Part shown: positions 53,066 through 60,595 of the stretch, one piece after another
Position numbering within the stretch: the first letter of the stretch is position 1
Layout: the number at the start of each line of letters is the position of its first letter
Assembly (NCBI RefSeq): GCF_900114715.1
Contig: NZ_FOTY01000007.1
Coordinates: 1 to 60,595, forward strand
Reading direction: 5' to 3'
Origin: Salibacterium qingdaonense
Lineage (GTDB): Bacteria; Bacillota; Bacilli; Bacillales; Marinococcaceae
Length of the DNA: 60,595 nt
The notes under the pieces: generated by a model
Seen by the model: the letters and a program-made list of their open reading frames with translations, nothing else
Databases searched by the model: none
What the model was told of the DNA's origin: nothing
Position numbers and translations under genes: made by a program

Positions 53066-54736
53066 TTACATTCTTTCAGGAGCCTGTACCCCGATCAGAG
53101 CCATGGCGTTCTGAAGGGTGATCTGGGCGGCTTTGACGAGTTTCAGACGGGCCTGTGTTTTGGCGGCGTCTTCGGCATCCACTACGCGCTCTGCGTTGTA
53201 GAAGCTGTGGAAGGCTGCGGCGAGTTCGTGCGCGTAATTGGTCATCCGGTGCGGCGCGTATTTATCCGCAGCAATGGCGACCGCTTCCGGGAACTCGCCG
53301 ATTTTTTTCAGCAGATCGTACTCTTTCTCCGAAGCAATCGGCGTCAGATCGGCGTCCGGATCGTACTCATACCCTTTTTCCTCCGCCTGTCTGAAAATAC
53401 TGCACAGACGCGCGTGCGCATATTGGACGTAGTAAACCGGATTTTCATTGGATTCGGACTTGGCGAGCGTTAAATCAAAATCCATATGGGTGTCGGAACT
53501 CCTCATCGCGAAAAAGTATCTCGTCGCATCGATCCCGACTTCTTCCATTAGGTCTTTCAGCGTCACGGCTTTGCCTGTGCGCTTGCTCATCTTCACCCGT
53601 TCGCCGTTCTCATACAGGTTCACCATCTGAATGATACGGGTATCAAGCTGCTCCTTATCATAACCAAGTGCCTGCACCGCTGCTTCCATTCTCGGAATGT
53701 AGCCGTGATGATCGGCTCCCCAGACATTGATGACTTTTTCAAAACCGCGCTCAAACTTATTCTGGTGATACGCAATATCAGGCAGAAGATACGTATAGGT
53801 GTTGTCATTTTTGACAAGTACTCTGTCTTTGTCATCTCCGTAATTGGTGGATTTAAACCAGACGGCGTTATCTGCTTCATATACTTCCCCGCGCTCCTCC
53901 AGAAGCTGCAGGGCTTCTTCCACTTTCCCACTTTCATACAATGATGTTTCAGAATACCATACGTCAAACTCGACCCGGTAATCCAGCAGATCCTGTTTCA
54001 GTTTCTCCATTTCCCGTTTCAATCCGTATTCCCGGAAAAAGGCAAGCCGCTCTTCGCGCGCTGTTTCAACAAAAGCGTCCCCGTGCTCAGCGGCGAGTTC
54101 TTCGCCGAACTGTTTAATATCAGCACCGCGGTAGCCCTCTTCAGGCATTGTCGTCTCTTTTCCGAGGGCTTCCAGATAACGGGCTTCCACCGAGTAGGCG
54201 AGATTATTGATCTGATTGCCGGCATCGTTGATGTAATACTCCCGTGTCACATCATAGCCTGCGGTTTCGAGGATGCTGCTGAGCGCATCCCCGACAGCCG
54301 CGCCGCGGGCATGTCCAAGGTGCAGATCTCCTGTCGGGTTAGCGGAAACGAATTCCACCTGGACTTTCTTTTTACCGCCGACATCTGTTTTTCCGTAGTC
54401 CTGTCCGGATGAAAGCACTGCCGGAATGACCTGGCGCAGATAACTGTGATCGAGGAAGAAATTAATAAATCCCGGTCCGGCAATCTCCATCTTTTCAACA
54501 GAGGCTTTCGATGTATCCATGGCTCCGGTAATATCTTCTGCAATCAGCTTTGGCGCTTTTTTTGCTGTTTTGGCCAGCTGCATCGCAAGGTTCGTGGCAA
54601 AGTCGCCGTGTTCTTTGTCCTTTGGTGTTTCCATCACCACTTCCGGCAGTTCTTCTTTGGACACGAGCCCTGCTTTTACAGCGGCGGCTGCGGTTTCCTG
54701 TTTTAATTGTTCCTTGATCTGTTCGACGACGTTCAT
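53066..54736 (-). CDS. argS: Arginyl-tRNA synthetase
   Basis: A 556-residue class I synthetase. The HIGH motif appears as [13 protein letters not shown] in [14 protein letters not shown], and [11 protein letters not shown] corresponds to KMSKS. The N-terminal Add1 and C-terminal anticodon domains (DALRP) are present. It starts 5 bases after ywiB, whose end contains the ribosome site GAGGAGG. No T-box leader is seen between them. Confidence 0.97.
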   Translation of the reverse strand: MNVVEQIKEQLKQETAAAAVKAGLVSKEELPEVVMETPKDKEHGDFATNLAMQLAKTAKKAPKLIAEDITGAMDTSKASVEKMEIAGPGFINFFLDHSYLRQVIPAVLSSGQDYGKTDVGGKKKVQVEFVSANPTGDLHLGHARGAAVGDALSSILETAGYDVTREYYINDAGNQINNLAYSVEARYLEALGKETTMPEEGYRGADIKQFGEELAAEHGDAFVETAREERLAFFREYGLKREMEKLKQDLLDYRVEFDVWYSETSLYESGKVEEALQLLEERGEVYEADNAVWFKSTNYGDDKDRVLVKNDNTYTYLLPDIAYHQNKFERGFEKVINVWGADHHGYIPRMEAAVQALGYDKEQLDTRIIQMVNLYENGERVKMSKRTGKAVTLKDLMEEVGIDATRYFFAMRSSDTHMDFDLTLAKSESNENPVYYVQYAHARLCSIFRQAEEKGYEYDPDADLTPIASEKEYDLLKKIGEFPEAVAIAADKYAPHRMTNYAHELAAAFHSFYNAERVVDAEDAAKTQARLKLVKAAQITLQNAMALIGVQAPERM

Positions 54737-54741
54737 AACCG

Positions 54742-55179
54742 TTACGTATCCTCCTCAATCGATATAGTGACTTCATACCGCCCGGCAGAAGCCCCCTGCA
54801 GCTTAAGATCATAGCCGAACTGAATGCGGCCGGTGCTGCCGCTGTCCGCCCACATGACAGCAACCTGATGGGTGTCCGCTTCGGTGGTAAAAGTACCAAA
54901 TGGTGTTTCATAGCTTCCTTCGGTTCGTTCTCCACGTAAGTAACGTTGACGCATGGATACCGATCCGGACCGTAGTACCGTAATCTCCCGTCCTCCCACC
55001 TTTAAGACAGTAGAAACTTCACCAATGTCGTCCAGATTTTCCGTGAACGACACAAACGTGAAATTCTGCTTTTGGTAGACTTCACCTTTCGCCTCCAGGT
55101 TCACCTGTTCCTTTTCCCCCTGCTGCCTGATGTTGGTGGTCATTTTGACATCCACCGGCGTCTTCAGTGCATCGGTCAT
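54742..55179 (-). CDS. ywiB: DUF1934 protein YwiB
   Basis: A 145-residue calycin-like beta-barrel family protein of unknown function. It has the YwiB pattern of strands ([38 protein letters not shown]) and the conserved position directly ahead of argS. Confidence 0.88.
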   Translation of the reverse strand: MTDALKTPVDVKMTTNIRQQGEKEQVNLEAKGEVYQKQNFTFVSFTENLDDIGEVSTVLKVGGREITVLRSGSVSMRQRYLRGERTEGSYETPFGTFTTEADTHQVAVMWADSGSTGRIQFGYDLKLQGASAGRYEVTISIEEDT

Positions 55180-55448
55180 TCTACCGCTCCCCTTTTAGAT
55201 CATGGATTTTTCGGGTCCCTGTGTTTCTCCGTATACAAAGTGTAGCGATTCCTTTTGTCACATGCAAGATAAAGACAGGCCTACGCTGTCATGATATGTA
55301 CCGGTCTGCATGATTATGACTTTATTGTACGGAAAATTAGATCGATGAAGACACCTGCCGGACTGACTTCTTTCTATTATACATGAATCACAGTCATTCT
55401 GAATCCCTTTTTCTGTATGGCGGCACGTGCCGCTTGGATTTGATCACG

Positions 55449-55597
55449 CTGCGGGTTACTTTGTACTCCTTTTCGGTGAAAAGTGACCCTTAGATGTGGA
55501 CTAAGCGTCACAATGACGGTGAATCGTTGAAAAAGGGACGCTTAGAACATGTTTAACCTTCACAATCGGAAAAAAATAATATGATTGTGCATCTTAG
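55449..55597. repeat. Family C 52-bp dyad array, locus C2
   Basis: Three 45-bp dyads start at 55449, 55501 and 55553, exactly 52 bp apart with 7-base gaps. Inner arms pair within each unit: GGGTTACTTT with AAAGTGACCC; CTAAGCGTC with GACGCTTAG (perfect); CACAATC with GATTGTG. Same geometry as locus C1. It lies just beyond the terminator of the next gene. Confidence 0.88.
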
Positions 55598-55601
55598 AAG
55601 G

Positions 55602-55638
55602 AAAAGAGCTGCCCCGTTTCATGGAACAGCTCTTCTCC
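55602..55638 (-). terminator. Intrinsic terminator after the cyclodeaminase-like gene
   Basis: GAAGAGCTGTTCC pairs with the downstream GGGGCAGCTCTTTTCC stretch on the minus strand. The T-tract is short. Confidence 0.75.
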
Positions 55639-55644
55639 TTCTAT

Positions 55645-56628
55645 CTAACCTTCAAATGTCGTTCCCTTTCCTGCGTCGATAAGGCTGTGCCGCGCGTATA
55701 CGGCGATGGCAGTGTCCTGAACGCCGGTGCCGGTCAAGTCACAGAACGTCACATCCTCCTCAGATGTCCTTCCCCCGGCATGACCAAGAGACAGTGCTCC
55801 GAGTTCCACCGTATCCGTGTTTTCCTGAATAACTCCTGCTTCCAGTGCATGATGATGTTCACCAAGCTTAAAAACCTGGGCTTTGGCATCACAAGCGAGC
55901 ACATCTACCGTTCCGAGTACTTCCGGGGCCACCTCGTTCTTTTCTTCGGCATCGGATCCCATAGCAGTAATATGGAGGCCGGGATGAAGCCATTCTTTTT
56001 GAATGATTGGTTCTTTGGCAGGCGTTGTTGTTACGACCGCATCACTGTTTCGTACTACCTCTTCCGGGCTCTTGGCTGCTTTCACCTCCACCCCGAGCTC
56101 CTTTTGCATGTCATCGATATATTGCTGTACCCGTTCTGACTTCCTCCCGTACACGAGCACCTGATTCAGCTTCCGGACGAGCTGCAGGGCACGAATCTGG
56201 TACCGCGCCTGGGTGCCGGTTCCGATCACACCCGCTGTTTTCACCGTTTCCGGGGCAAGGTGCGCTGCTGCGATTCCTCCGGCCGCCGCCGTGCGGACAT
56301 CGGTCAGATAGCCATTGTCCTGCAGGATGGAATCGGTAAACCCTGTATCTGTACGGAGCAGAAGCATCATGCCGCTGAGGCTGGGGAGCCCTTTGTCTGC
56401 ATTGTTGAAAAAACCAGATGACATTTTCAGTGCAAACAAATCCATGCCTTTCACGTAAGCTGTTTTCACATCCACTTCTCCGTTGTGTTCGGGGATATCG
56501 ACGCGCAGAACCGGCGGCATCGTCACCTCCCCCTGCTCCAGTTTCTGAAACCCTTCTTCCACCAGCTCCAGTGCTTTCTTGTTTATATCCACCACCTGGC
56601 GGATATCACGTTCAGAAAAGATATGCAT
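55645..56628 (-). CDS. Ornithine cyclodeaminase/mu-crystallin family dehydrogenase
   Basis: A 327-residue NAD(P)-dependent enzyme. The Rossmann motif is GVIGTGTQARYQI, and the substrate-binding lysine lies in LFALKMSSGFF. The family includes ornithine cyclodeaminase, alanine dehydrogenase and ketimine reductases; the exact substrate cannot be read from sequence. AAGGAG precedes the ATG and a terminator follows, so it is monocistronic. Confidence 0.85.
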   Translation of the reverse strand: MHIFSERDIRQVVDINKKALELVEEGFQKLEQGEVTMPPVLRVDIPEHNGEVDVKTAYVKGMDLFALKMSSGFFNNADKGLPSLSGMMLLLRTDTGFTDSILQDNGYLTDVRTAAAGGIAAAHLAPETVKTAGVIGTGTQARYQIRALQLVRKLNQVLVYGRKSERVQQYIDDMQKELGVEVKAAKSPEEVVRNSDAVVTTTPAKEPIIQKEWLHPGLHITAMGSDAEEKNEVAPEVLGTVDVLACDAKAQVFKLGEHHHALEAGVIQENTDTVELGALSLGHAGGRTSEEDVTFCDLTGTGVQDTAIAVYARHSLIDAGKGTTFEG

Positions 56629-56807
56629 CGCAGTACGCTCCTTTCACCTTTTATGTGTACTATCCCTCTCAAGCGCGCATGATTAAACCTTTTTTCGCAG
56701 CAGAAAGAAAAAGGATACCGTTTTGCAACCTTCCTTCTTCCGGTTTCGTCAAATAGATAGAAGGAAATAGACAGAAAGATGAAGATCATTCAAGAAAGAG
56801 GTGGATC

Positions 56808-57839
56808 ATGATGAAATTCTGGAAGAAGGCAGGGCTGTCCTGCATCACCGCATTCTTTATGACGACAGGCATGGTATCTGCAAATGAAGACTTTTCCGAT
56901 GTCCATTCGGACTTTTGGGCGGAGAATGAAATAACGTTCCTTGCCGGTGAAGGGGTGATCAGCGGTTATCCGAACGGAGAGTTCCGGCCCGGAAACGAAG
57001 TCACACGTTCCCAGGCAGCACTTATGATTGCCGCGTCCCTGAATCTTGATACCGGAGACCGTCCGAGTCCCGGCTTTGAAGATGTAGATGAATCCAGTCA
57101 TGCGTATGAAGCCATTGCGGCTGTTGCGGATGAAGGAATTATAAATGGAGACGATGGGGCGTTTATGCCGAATGATCCCTTAACTAGAGGGCAGATGGCA
57201 GCGGTGCTCACCAGAGCATATAACCTGAATGCAGACCGTACGGTGGACTTTGCGGATATAGAGGAAGATTATATTTTCTATCATGATATCCAGGCCCTGG
57301 CCGGTGCCGATATTGCGACAGGCTACGCCGAAGACAACACGTTCCGTCCGGGAGAGCCAACGACAAGAGCCCAGTTCTCGGTATTTACCGCAAGAGCCAT
57401 GAACGAAGAATACAGACCGGAACCAGTGGAAACCCCTTCCCTGGCATTCTTCCAGGGTCATATAACAGAGGCGGAAGCAGCTATTGAAGATGTGATGTAC
57501 AACGAATGGGAAAAATCTTTCGAGAACGACGAACCAAAAGTACCGTTTGAGGAGATTGAAGACACCTTCCATACCTATTATACAGAAGAACTGACAACAC
57601 AGATGTGGAAGCCATTTTATCAGGACGGTCTCGATGACTACGGGCCGGCACTCGCTCAGGTTTTTCCATTCCGTAGTATGGAAGGCATATCGTTTGAATC
57701 CCGAAGCGCAAATGAAGTGGTCATCAGTGGTACCGAACCGGAAACCGAGCTGAACAATCAGGCGACGTATTACGAGTACACCCTGGTGCATGAAAACGGC
57801 ACCTGGTTGATCTCAGACATGGAAGGTACGCCGCAGTAA
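56808..57839 (+). CDS. S-layer homology domain protein
   Basis: A 343-residue exported protein. A signal peptide ends near residue 25 (MVSA then NE). Three SLH domains follow at about 29-72, 90-133 and 148-192, each with a GYPNGEFRPG- or PNDPLTRGQ-like turn. These bind pyruvylated secondary cell-wall polymer. The remaining 140 residues are acidic and of unknown fold. AGGTGG precedes the ATG pair. No csaB is visible in the window. Confidence 0.9.
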   Translation: MMKFWKKAGLSCITAFFMTTGMVSANEDFSDVHSDFWAENEITFLAGEGVISGYPNGEFRPGNEVTRSQAALMIAASLNLDTGDRPSPGFEDVDESSHAYEAIAAVADEGIINGDDGAFMPNDPLTRGQMAAVLTRAYNLNADRTVDFADIEEDYIFYHDIQALAGADIATGYAEDNTFRPGEPTTRAQFSVFTARAMNEEYRPEPVETPSLAFFQGHITEAEAAIEDVMYNEWEKSFENDEPKVPFEEIEDTFHTYYTEELTTQMWKPFYQDGLDDYGPALAQVFPFRSMEGISFESRSANEVVISGTEPETELNNQATYYEYTLVHENGTWLISDMEGTPQ

Positions 57840-57860
57840 TTATAATGGCATGCTTTGCGG

Positions 57861-57965
57861 TTTCGCTCGATTCCGACACCGTTTCGCCTGTTTTAGATAG
57901 TATTTCGCTCGATTTCGACAAAAGAACGCCTGCTATCGACAGTATTCCGCTCGAATCAGACATTG
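57861..57965. repeat. Family E 21-bp tandem array
   Basis: Five 21-bp units start at 57861, 57882, 57903, 57924 and 57945. Odd units read TTTCGCTCGATTYCGACA, even units carry CGCCTGyTwTmGAyAGTA, so there is also a 42-bp order. It starts 22 bases after the SLH gene stop; no terminator hairpin precedes it. Confidence 0.8.
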
Positions 57966-58046
57966 TTTCATCTTCGTAGATGCTCGACGAAGAATCATGT
58001 ACAATGGTGAAAGCGCTTTTTATTCAAAGAACAAGGTGGTGCATAG

Positions 58047-59033
58047 ATGATGAAATACCGGCAGCTTGGAAATACAGACCTGAATGTAAGTGAAATCAGC
58101 TTCGGCACATGGGCGATAGGCGGTGCCTGGGGCGCAACTAATGACACGGAAGCTTTAAAAGGACTGGAACGGGCGATGGAAGCCGGCGTGAATTTTTTTG
58201 ATACCGCGGACGTGTACGGAGACGGCCGCAGTGAAGAACTTCTCGCTAAAGCAACAAAAGGGCGCGAAGATGAGATTCATATTGCAAGCAAATTCTGCCG
58301 CGCCGGGGATATCGATGACCCTGCCACTTACTCGGAGGAAAACGTGCGGGCCTGGCTCGAAAACAGCCTGCGCCGCCTTGGCCGGGAACGGCTCGATCTC
58401 TACCAGATCCACTGCCCGCCGAAACATATCCTCGAAGACGGCAGGGTGTTTGAGGTGCTGGATAAGCTGCAGCAGGAGGGAAAAATCCGTCATTACGGCG
58501 TCAGTGTGGAAACGGTCGAGGAAGGCCTGATCTGCCTGGATCAGCCGAATGTCCGGGCCCTGCAGGTCATCTTTAATATTTTCCGCCAGAAACCTCTTGA
58601 GGAACTTCTTCCGAAAGCCAAACAGCAGGGCGTCGGCATCCTGACCAGGGTTCCGCTTGCAAGCGGCCTGTTGACCGGCAAATTCACGGCGGGCAGCACG
58701 TTTGCCGAAGACGACCACCGGAACTTCAACCGGGAAGGGAAAGCCTTCAATGTAGGAGAAACATTTGCCGGCCTTCCTTTTGAAAAAGGGGTCGAACTCA
58801 GCCGGTCCCTCGAGTGGATCGCAAAAGGACGCGGATCTATGACCAGAGGAGCATTAAAATGGATTCTCGAGCACGAGGAAGTAACGTGCGTAATTCCAGG
58901 GTTTAAATCAGTAGAACAGGTGGAGGACAACCTGCAGGCTGAAGACAGTGCCTCCTACACCGAAGAAGAAATGCAGAAGCTCCGCAGAATGTATGAAGAG
59001 GATGTGCTGCCTTTTATTAAAGGCAATTACTAG
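58047..59033 (+). CDS. Aldo/keto reductase
   Basis: A 328-residue AKR-fold oxidoreductase using NADPH. The catalytic set is visible: Asp and Tyr in FDTADVYGDGRSEEL, Lys in IASKF and His in YQIHCP. It starts with the usual YRQLGNTDLNVSEISFG. AAGGTGG precedes the ATG pair. Substrate unknown. A strong terminator follows. Confidence 0.9.
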   Translation: MMKYRQLGNTDLNVSEISFGTWAIGGAWGATNDTEALKGLERAMEAGVNFFDTADVYGDGRSEELLAKATKGREDEIHIASKFCRAGDIDDPATYSEENVRAWLENSLRRLGRERLDLYQIHCPPKHILEDGRVFEVLDKLQQEGKIRHYGVSVETVEEGLICLDQPNVRALQVIFNIFRQKPLEELLPKAKQQGVGILTRVPLASGLLTGKFTAGSTFAEDDHRNFNREGKAFNVGETFAGLPFEKGVELSRSLEWIAKGRGSMTRGALKWILEHEEVTCVIPGFKSVEQVEDNLQAEDSASYTEEEMQKLRRMYEEDVLPFIKGNY

Positions 59034-59162
59034 GAAACGAAATAGCACTCGTTTGGCAGCGGACTATGTTTACGCACAGGCATCCGCTTTAAACTCAGCT
59101 TTGAAAAGAGAGAAATAAAAATTCAGAAAAGATAAAGACAGAATCATCAATAGAAATGATTG

Positions 59163-59205
59163 AAAAACTCCGAACGATTCATTGAAGAATCGTTCGGAGT
59201 TTTTG
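59163..59205 (+). terminator. Intrinsic terminator after the aldo/keto reductase
   Basis: AAAAACTCCGAACGATTC pairs with GAATCGTTCGGAGTTTTT around a short loop. Confidence 0.93.
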
Positions 59206-59306
59206 TTCTGCGTTCTGCAGACTCGCCGGATTCCCTCGTGCATCAGGTTACCTGTGATATTCGATTGTCCACCCTTCCTATTCTCTTTTATCCCAGCCCT
59301 TTATTT

Positions 59307-59502
59307 TCGTTCTTTATATTGTACAAAAATAAAGAATATAAATGTATAACTAAGATATTTCAATCAATAACGAGTATTTAAGATATATTCGTTCGTTATA
59401 AAGAATATCGGAGAAATTTGAGGTTTTTCATTTTAGGAATGTAGTTATATACTGTATGTACAAATTCGTTATAAAGAACAAACAAAACCTTTAAAAAGAA
59501 CG
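59307..59502 (+). promoter_or_regulatory. Cluster of SinR-like operator motifs
   Basis: At least five copies of GTTCTTT or its complement AAAGAA(C/T) lie here: 59309 (GTTCTTTAT), 59329 (ATAAAGAATA), near-palindromes TTCGTTATAAAGAA at 59392 and 59465, and AAAAAGAACG at 59493. The SinR box is GTTCTYT. The cluster covers the AT-rich upstream region of the last gene, so SinR-type repression is plausible but unproven. Confidence 0.5.
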
Positions 59503-59518
59503 CGAACGAGGGGGATTG

Positions 59519-60595
59519 ATGTTGGAAAAGAGAAATATCGTCATAAAAAGACGCCGAAGAGAAAAGCGGAAAAACCAAGCCGCCTTTTCTCTTGCAGCCG
59601 GCTTGTTTCTATTAGGTACGACCCCCTTTTATGTTGGAAATACATTCGGACAATTTCACACTCAGGATGACCGCGCAGCTAATGTCAAAGCTTGCGAGGT
59701 TTTTCCAGGACATGTACAGGAATTGATGAATGACATCAAACATCAAGTTACTCAAATGAATGCACTGTGGCAAACGCTGCCCGCGGTTACCCTGCAGATG
59801 GAGACACTCCCCTCTTCAGGTAAGGATGTTAACTCCGCCGACCAGCTTCGTCATCTTGCAAACGACATGAACAACCAACTCAGAAGCCTTCGGGATTCAA
59901 AGACAGAAAGAAAAAGAGATATTAAAGAAACAGAATCGATATCCAGGGAATTAGTGGAAGAATCCAGAAATCTTTATACTCTTTTCAGTCATTTACAAGA
60001 AACAACAGATATCGATGCCATTTATTGTCTGGATAATGACGGGGATTATAACATCCAGAAAATAGAAACCGGTATAGCAGAACTTCAGTTACATCATCAA
60101 AATATCACCAGATTACTTGAATACTTCAATAACATTGATCAGGAAACCTTGCTTCCAGAGAACATAGATAATATTTTACCTCATTTTGAAAAGCAAATAA
60201 CCAAACAAACTTCGCAAAGAACAGAAACCATTACACAGGATATCAGCAGGATCGATAGGAAAATAGACCATGTAAAACAAGAAAGGCAGGCTGCGTTAGA
60301 AGCTGCTGAACGAATCGAGCAGAAAGAAAAAGAACGTCAGGAGAAGTTAGAAAAAGAGAAAGAAGAAGCAAAAAAAGAGGATCCATCGGAAAGTGGAAAA
60401 GAGGAGAACAACAAGGAGTCAGGCAAACCGAACGCCGGCGGGAACGATGATAATGCTGATTCGGACGAGCCATCTTCCGAGTCCGGGGAGGATTCCCCCG
60501 GCTCAGGGAACGACTCCGCACCGGACGATGACTCCGGCAGCGGCGACCAGGATAGCAGCGACGAGACCGGAGACAATGAGACTCCTGCCGAGTCC
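59519..60595 (+). CDS. Exported coiled-coil protein with acidic tail, DUF4047-like (incomplete)
   Basis: The frame is open from the ATG at 59519 to the window edge (359 codons). A basic start (EKRNIVIKRRRREKRKNQ) precedes a hydrophobic segment at about 24-37 and TFGQFHTQDDRAANVKACE, which resembles SipW-processed proteins such as TasA and CalY. Residues about 55-295 are helical and charged. From about residue 293 the protein becomes a Ser/Asp/Glu/Gly-rich tail encoded by distinctly GC-rich DNA. GAGGGGG precedes the ATG. The DUF4047 assignment is from memory and tentative. Confidence 0.6.
   Translation, partial: MLEKRNIVIKRRRREKRKNQAAFSLAAGLFLLGTTPFYVGNTFGQFHTQDDRAANVKACEVFPGHVQELMNDIKHQVTQMNALWQTLPAVTLQMETLPSSGKDVNSADQLRHLANDMNNQLRSLRDSKTERKRDIKETESISRELVEESRNLYTLFSHLQETTDIDAIYCLDNDGDYNIQKIETGIAELQLHHQNITRLLEYFNNIDQETLLPENIDNILPHFEKQITKQTSQRTETITQDISRIDRKIDHVKQERQAALEAAERIEQKEKERQEKLEKEKEEAKKEDPSESGKEENNKESGKPNAGGNDDNADSDEPSSESGEDSPGSGNDSAPDDDSGSGDQDSSDETGDNETPAES

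Noticed and set aside
54737-55179. T-box leader for argS
   Set aside because: Only 5 bases separate ywiB and argS; no T-box sequence or specifier stem was seen.

Overview
The window reads as a chromosomal segment of a moderately GC-rich, endospore-forming member of the Bacillaceae, probably an alkaliphile or haloalkaliphile. The evidence is the sporulation genes spoIIQ, spoIID, spoIIR and spo0F, the B. subtilis-like gene order from cls/rpoE/pyrG through rho to the atp operon and murAA, SLH-type surface attachment, acidic low-complexity tails on exported proteins, and an alkaliphile-type lysine in ATP synthase subunit a. No tRNA, rRNA or CRISPR genes were seen.

Layout. 1-1.4 kb: the 5' part of an IS30-type transposase, then spoIIQ. 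1.5-5 kb: spoIID, murAA and a DUF1146 gene. 5.3 kb: a DUF1722 gene, then about 0.9 kb of nested repeats. 6.8-14 kb: the complete atpZ-I-B-E-F-H-A-G-D-C operon. 14.3-16.6 kb: a secreted Vpr-like subtilase. 17-26.3 kb: upp, glyA, ywlG, rpiB, ywlE, mntP, tsaC, spoIIR, prmC, prfA. 26.5-34.5 kb: a block splitting the usual prfA-tdk neighbourhood. It carries a sucrose PTS operon (antiterminator, PTS transporter, sucrase, with cre and RAT sites), an ECF sigma/anti-sigma pair, a CoA-disulfide reductase and a small lipoprotein. 34.8-41.4 kb: tdk, a manganese-type ABC transporter with an MntR-like box, a zinc-free L31 gene and rho. 41.7-51.6 kb: glpX, a second murA, tal, fbaA, spo0F, a DUF2529 gene, pyrG with a CTP-sensing attenuator, rpoE and a cardiolipin synthase. 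51.6-59 kb: hydrolase, XapX protein, argS, ywiB, an ornithine cyclodeaminase-like gene, an SLH protein and an aldo/keto reductase. 59.5 kb to the end: an incomplete secreted protein preceded by SinR-like motifs.

The most unusual content is between genes. At least eleven intergenic arrays use two geometries. Three sequence families (A: TAGTGTCC/GGACACTA arms; B: AACGTCGTT arms; C: CTAAG/CTTAG arms) consist of dyad-symmetric units repeating every 51-53 bp. Three others (D, E, F) repeat every 21 bp. Because 21, 31 and 52 bp are close to whole numbers of B-DNA turns, unrelated sequences keep the same helical phase. Nearly all arrays lie just beyond an intrinsic terminator or between convergent genes, and none lies between divergent promoters. 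I infer a set of BIME/REP-like elements acting at the DNA level (supercoil, nucleoid or terminator-boundary function). This is the best candidate here for an undescribed system.
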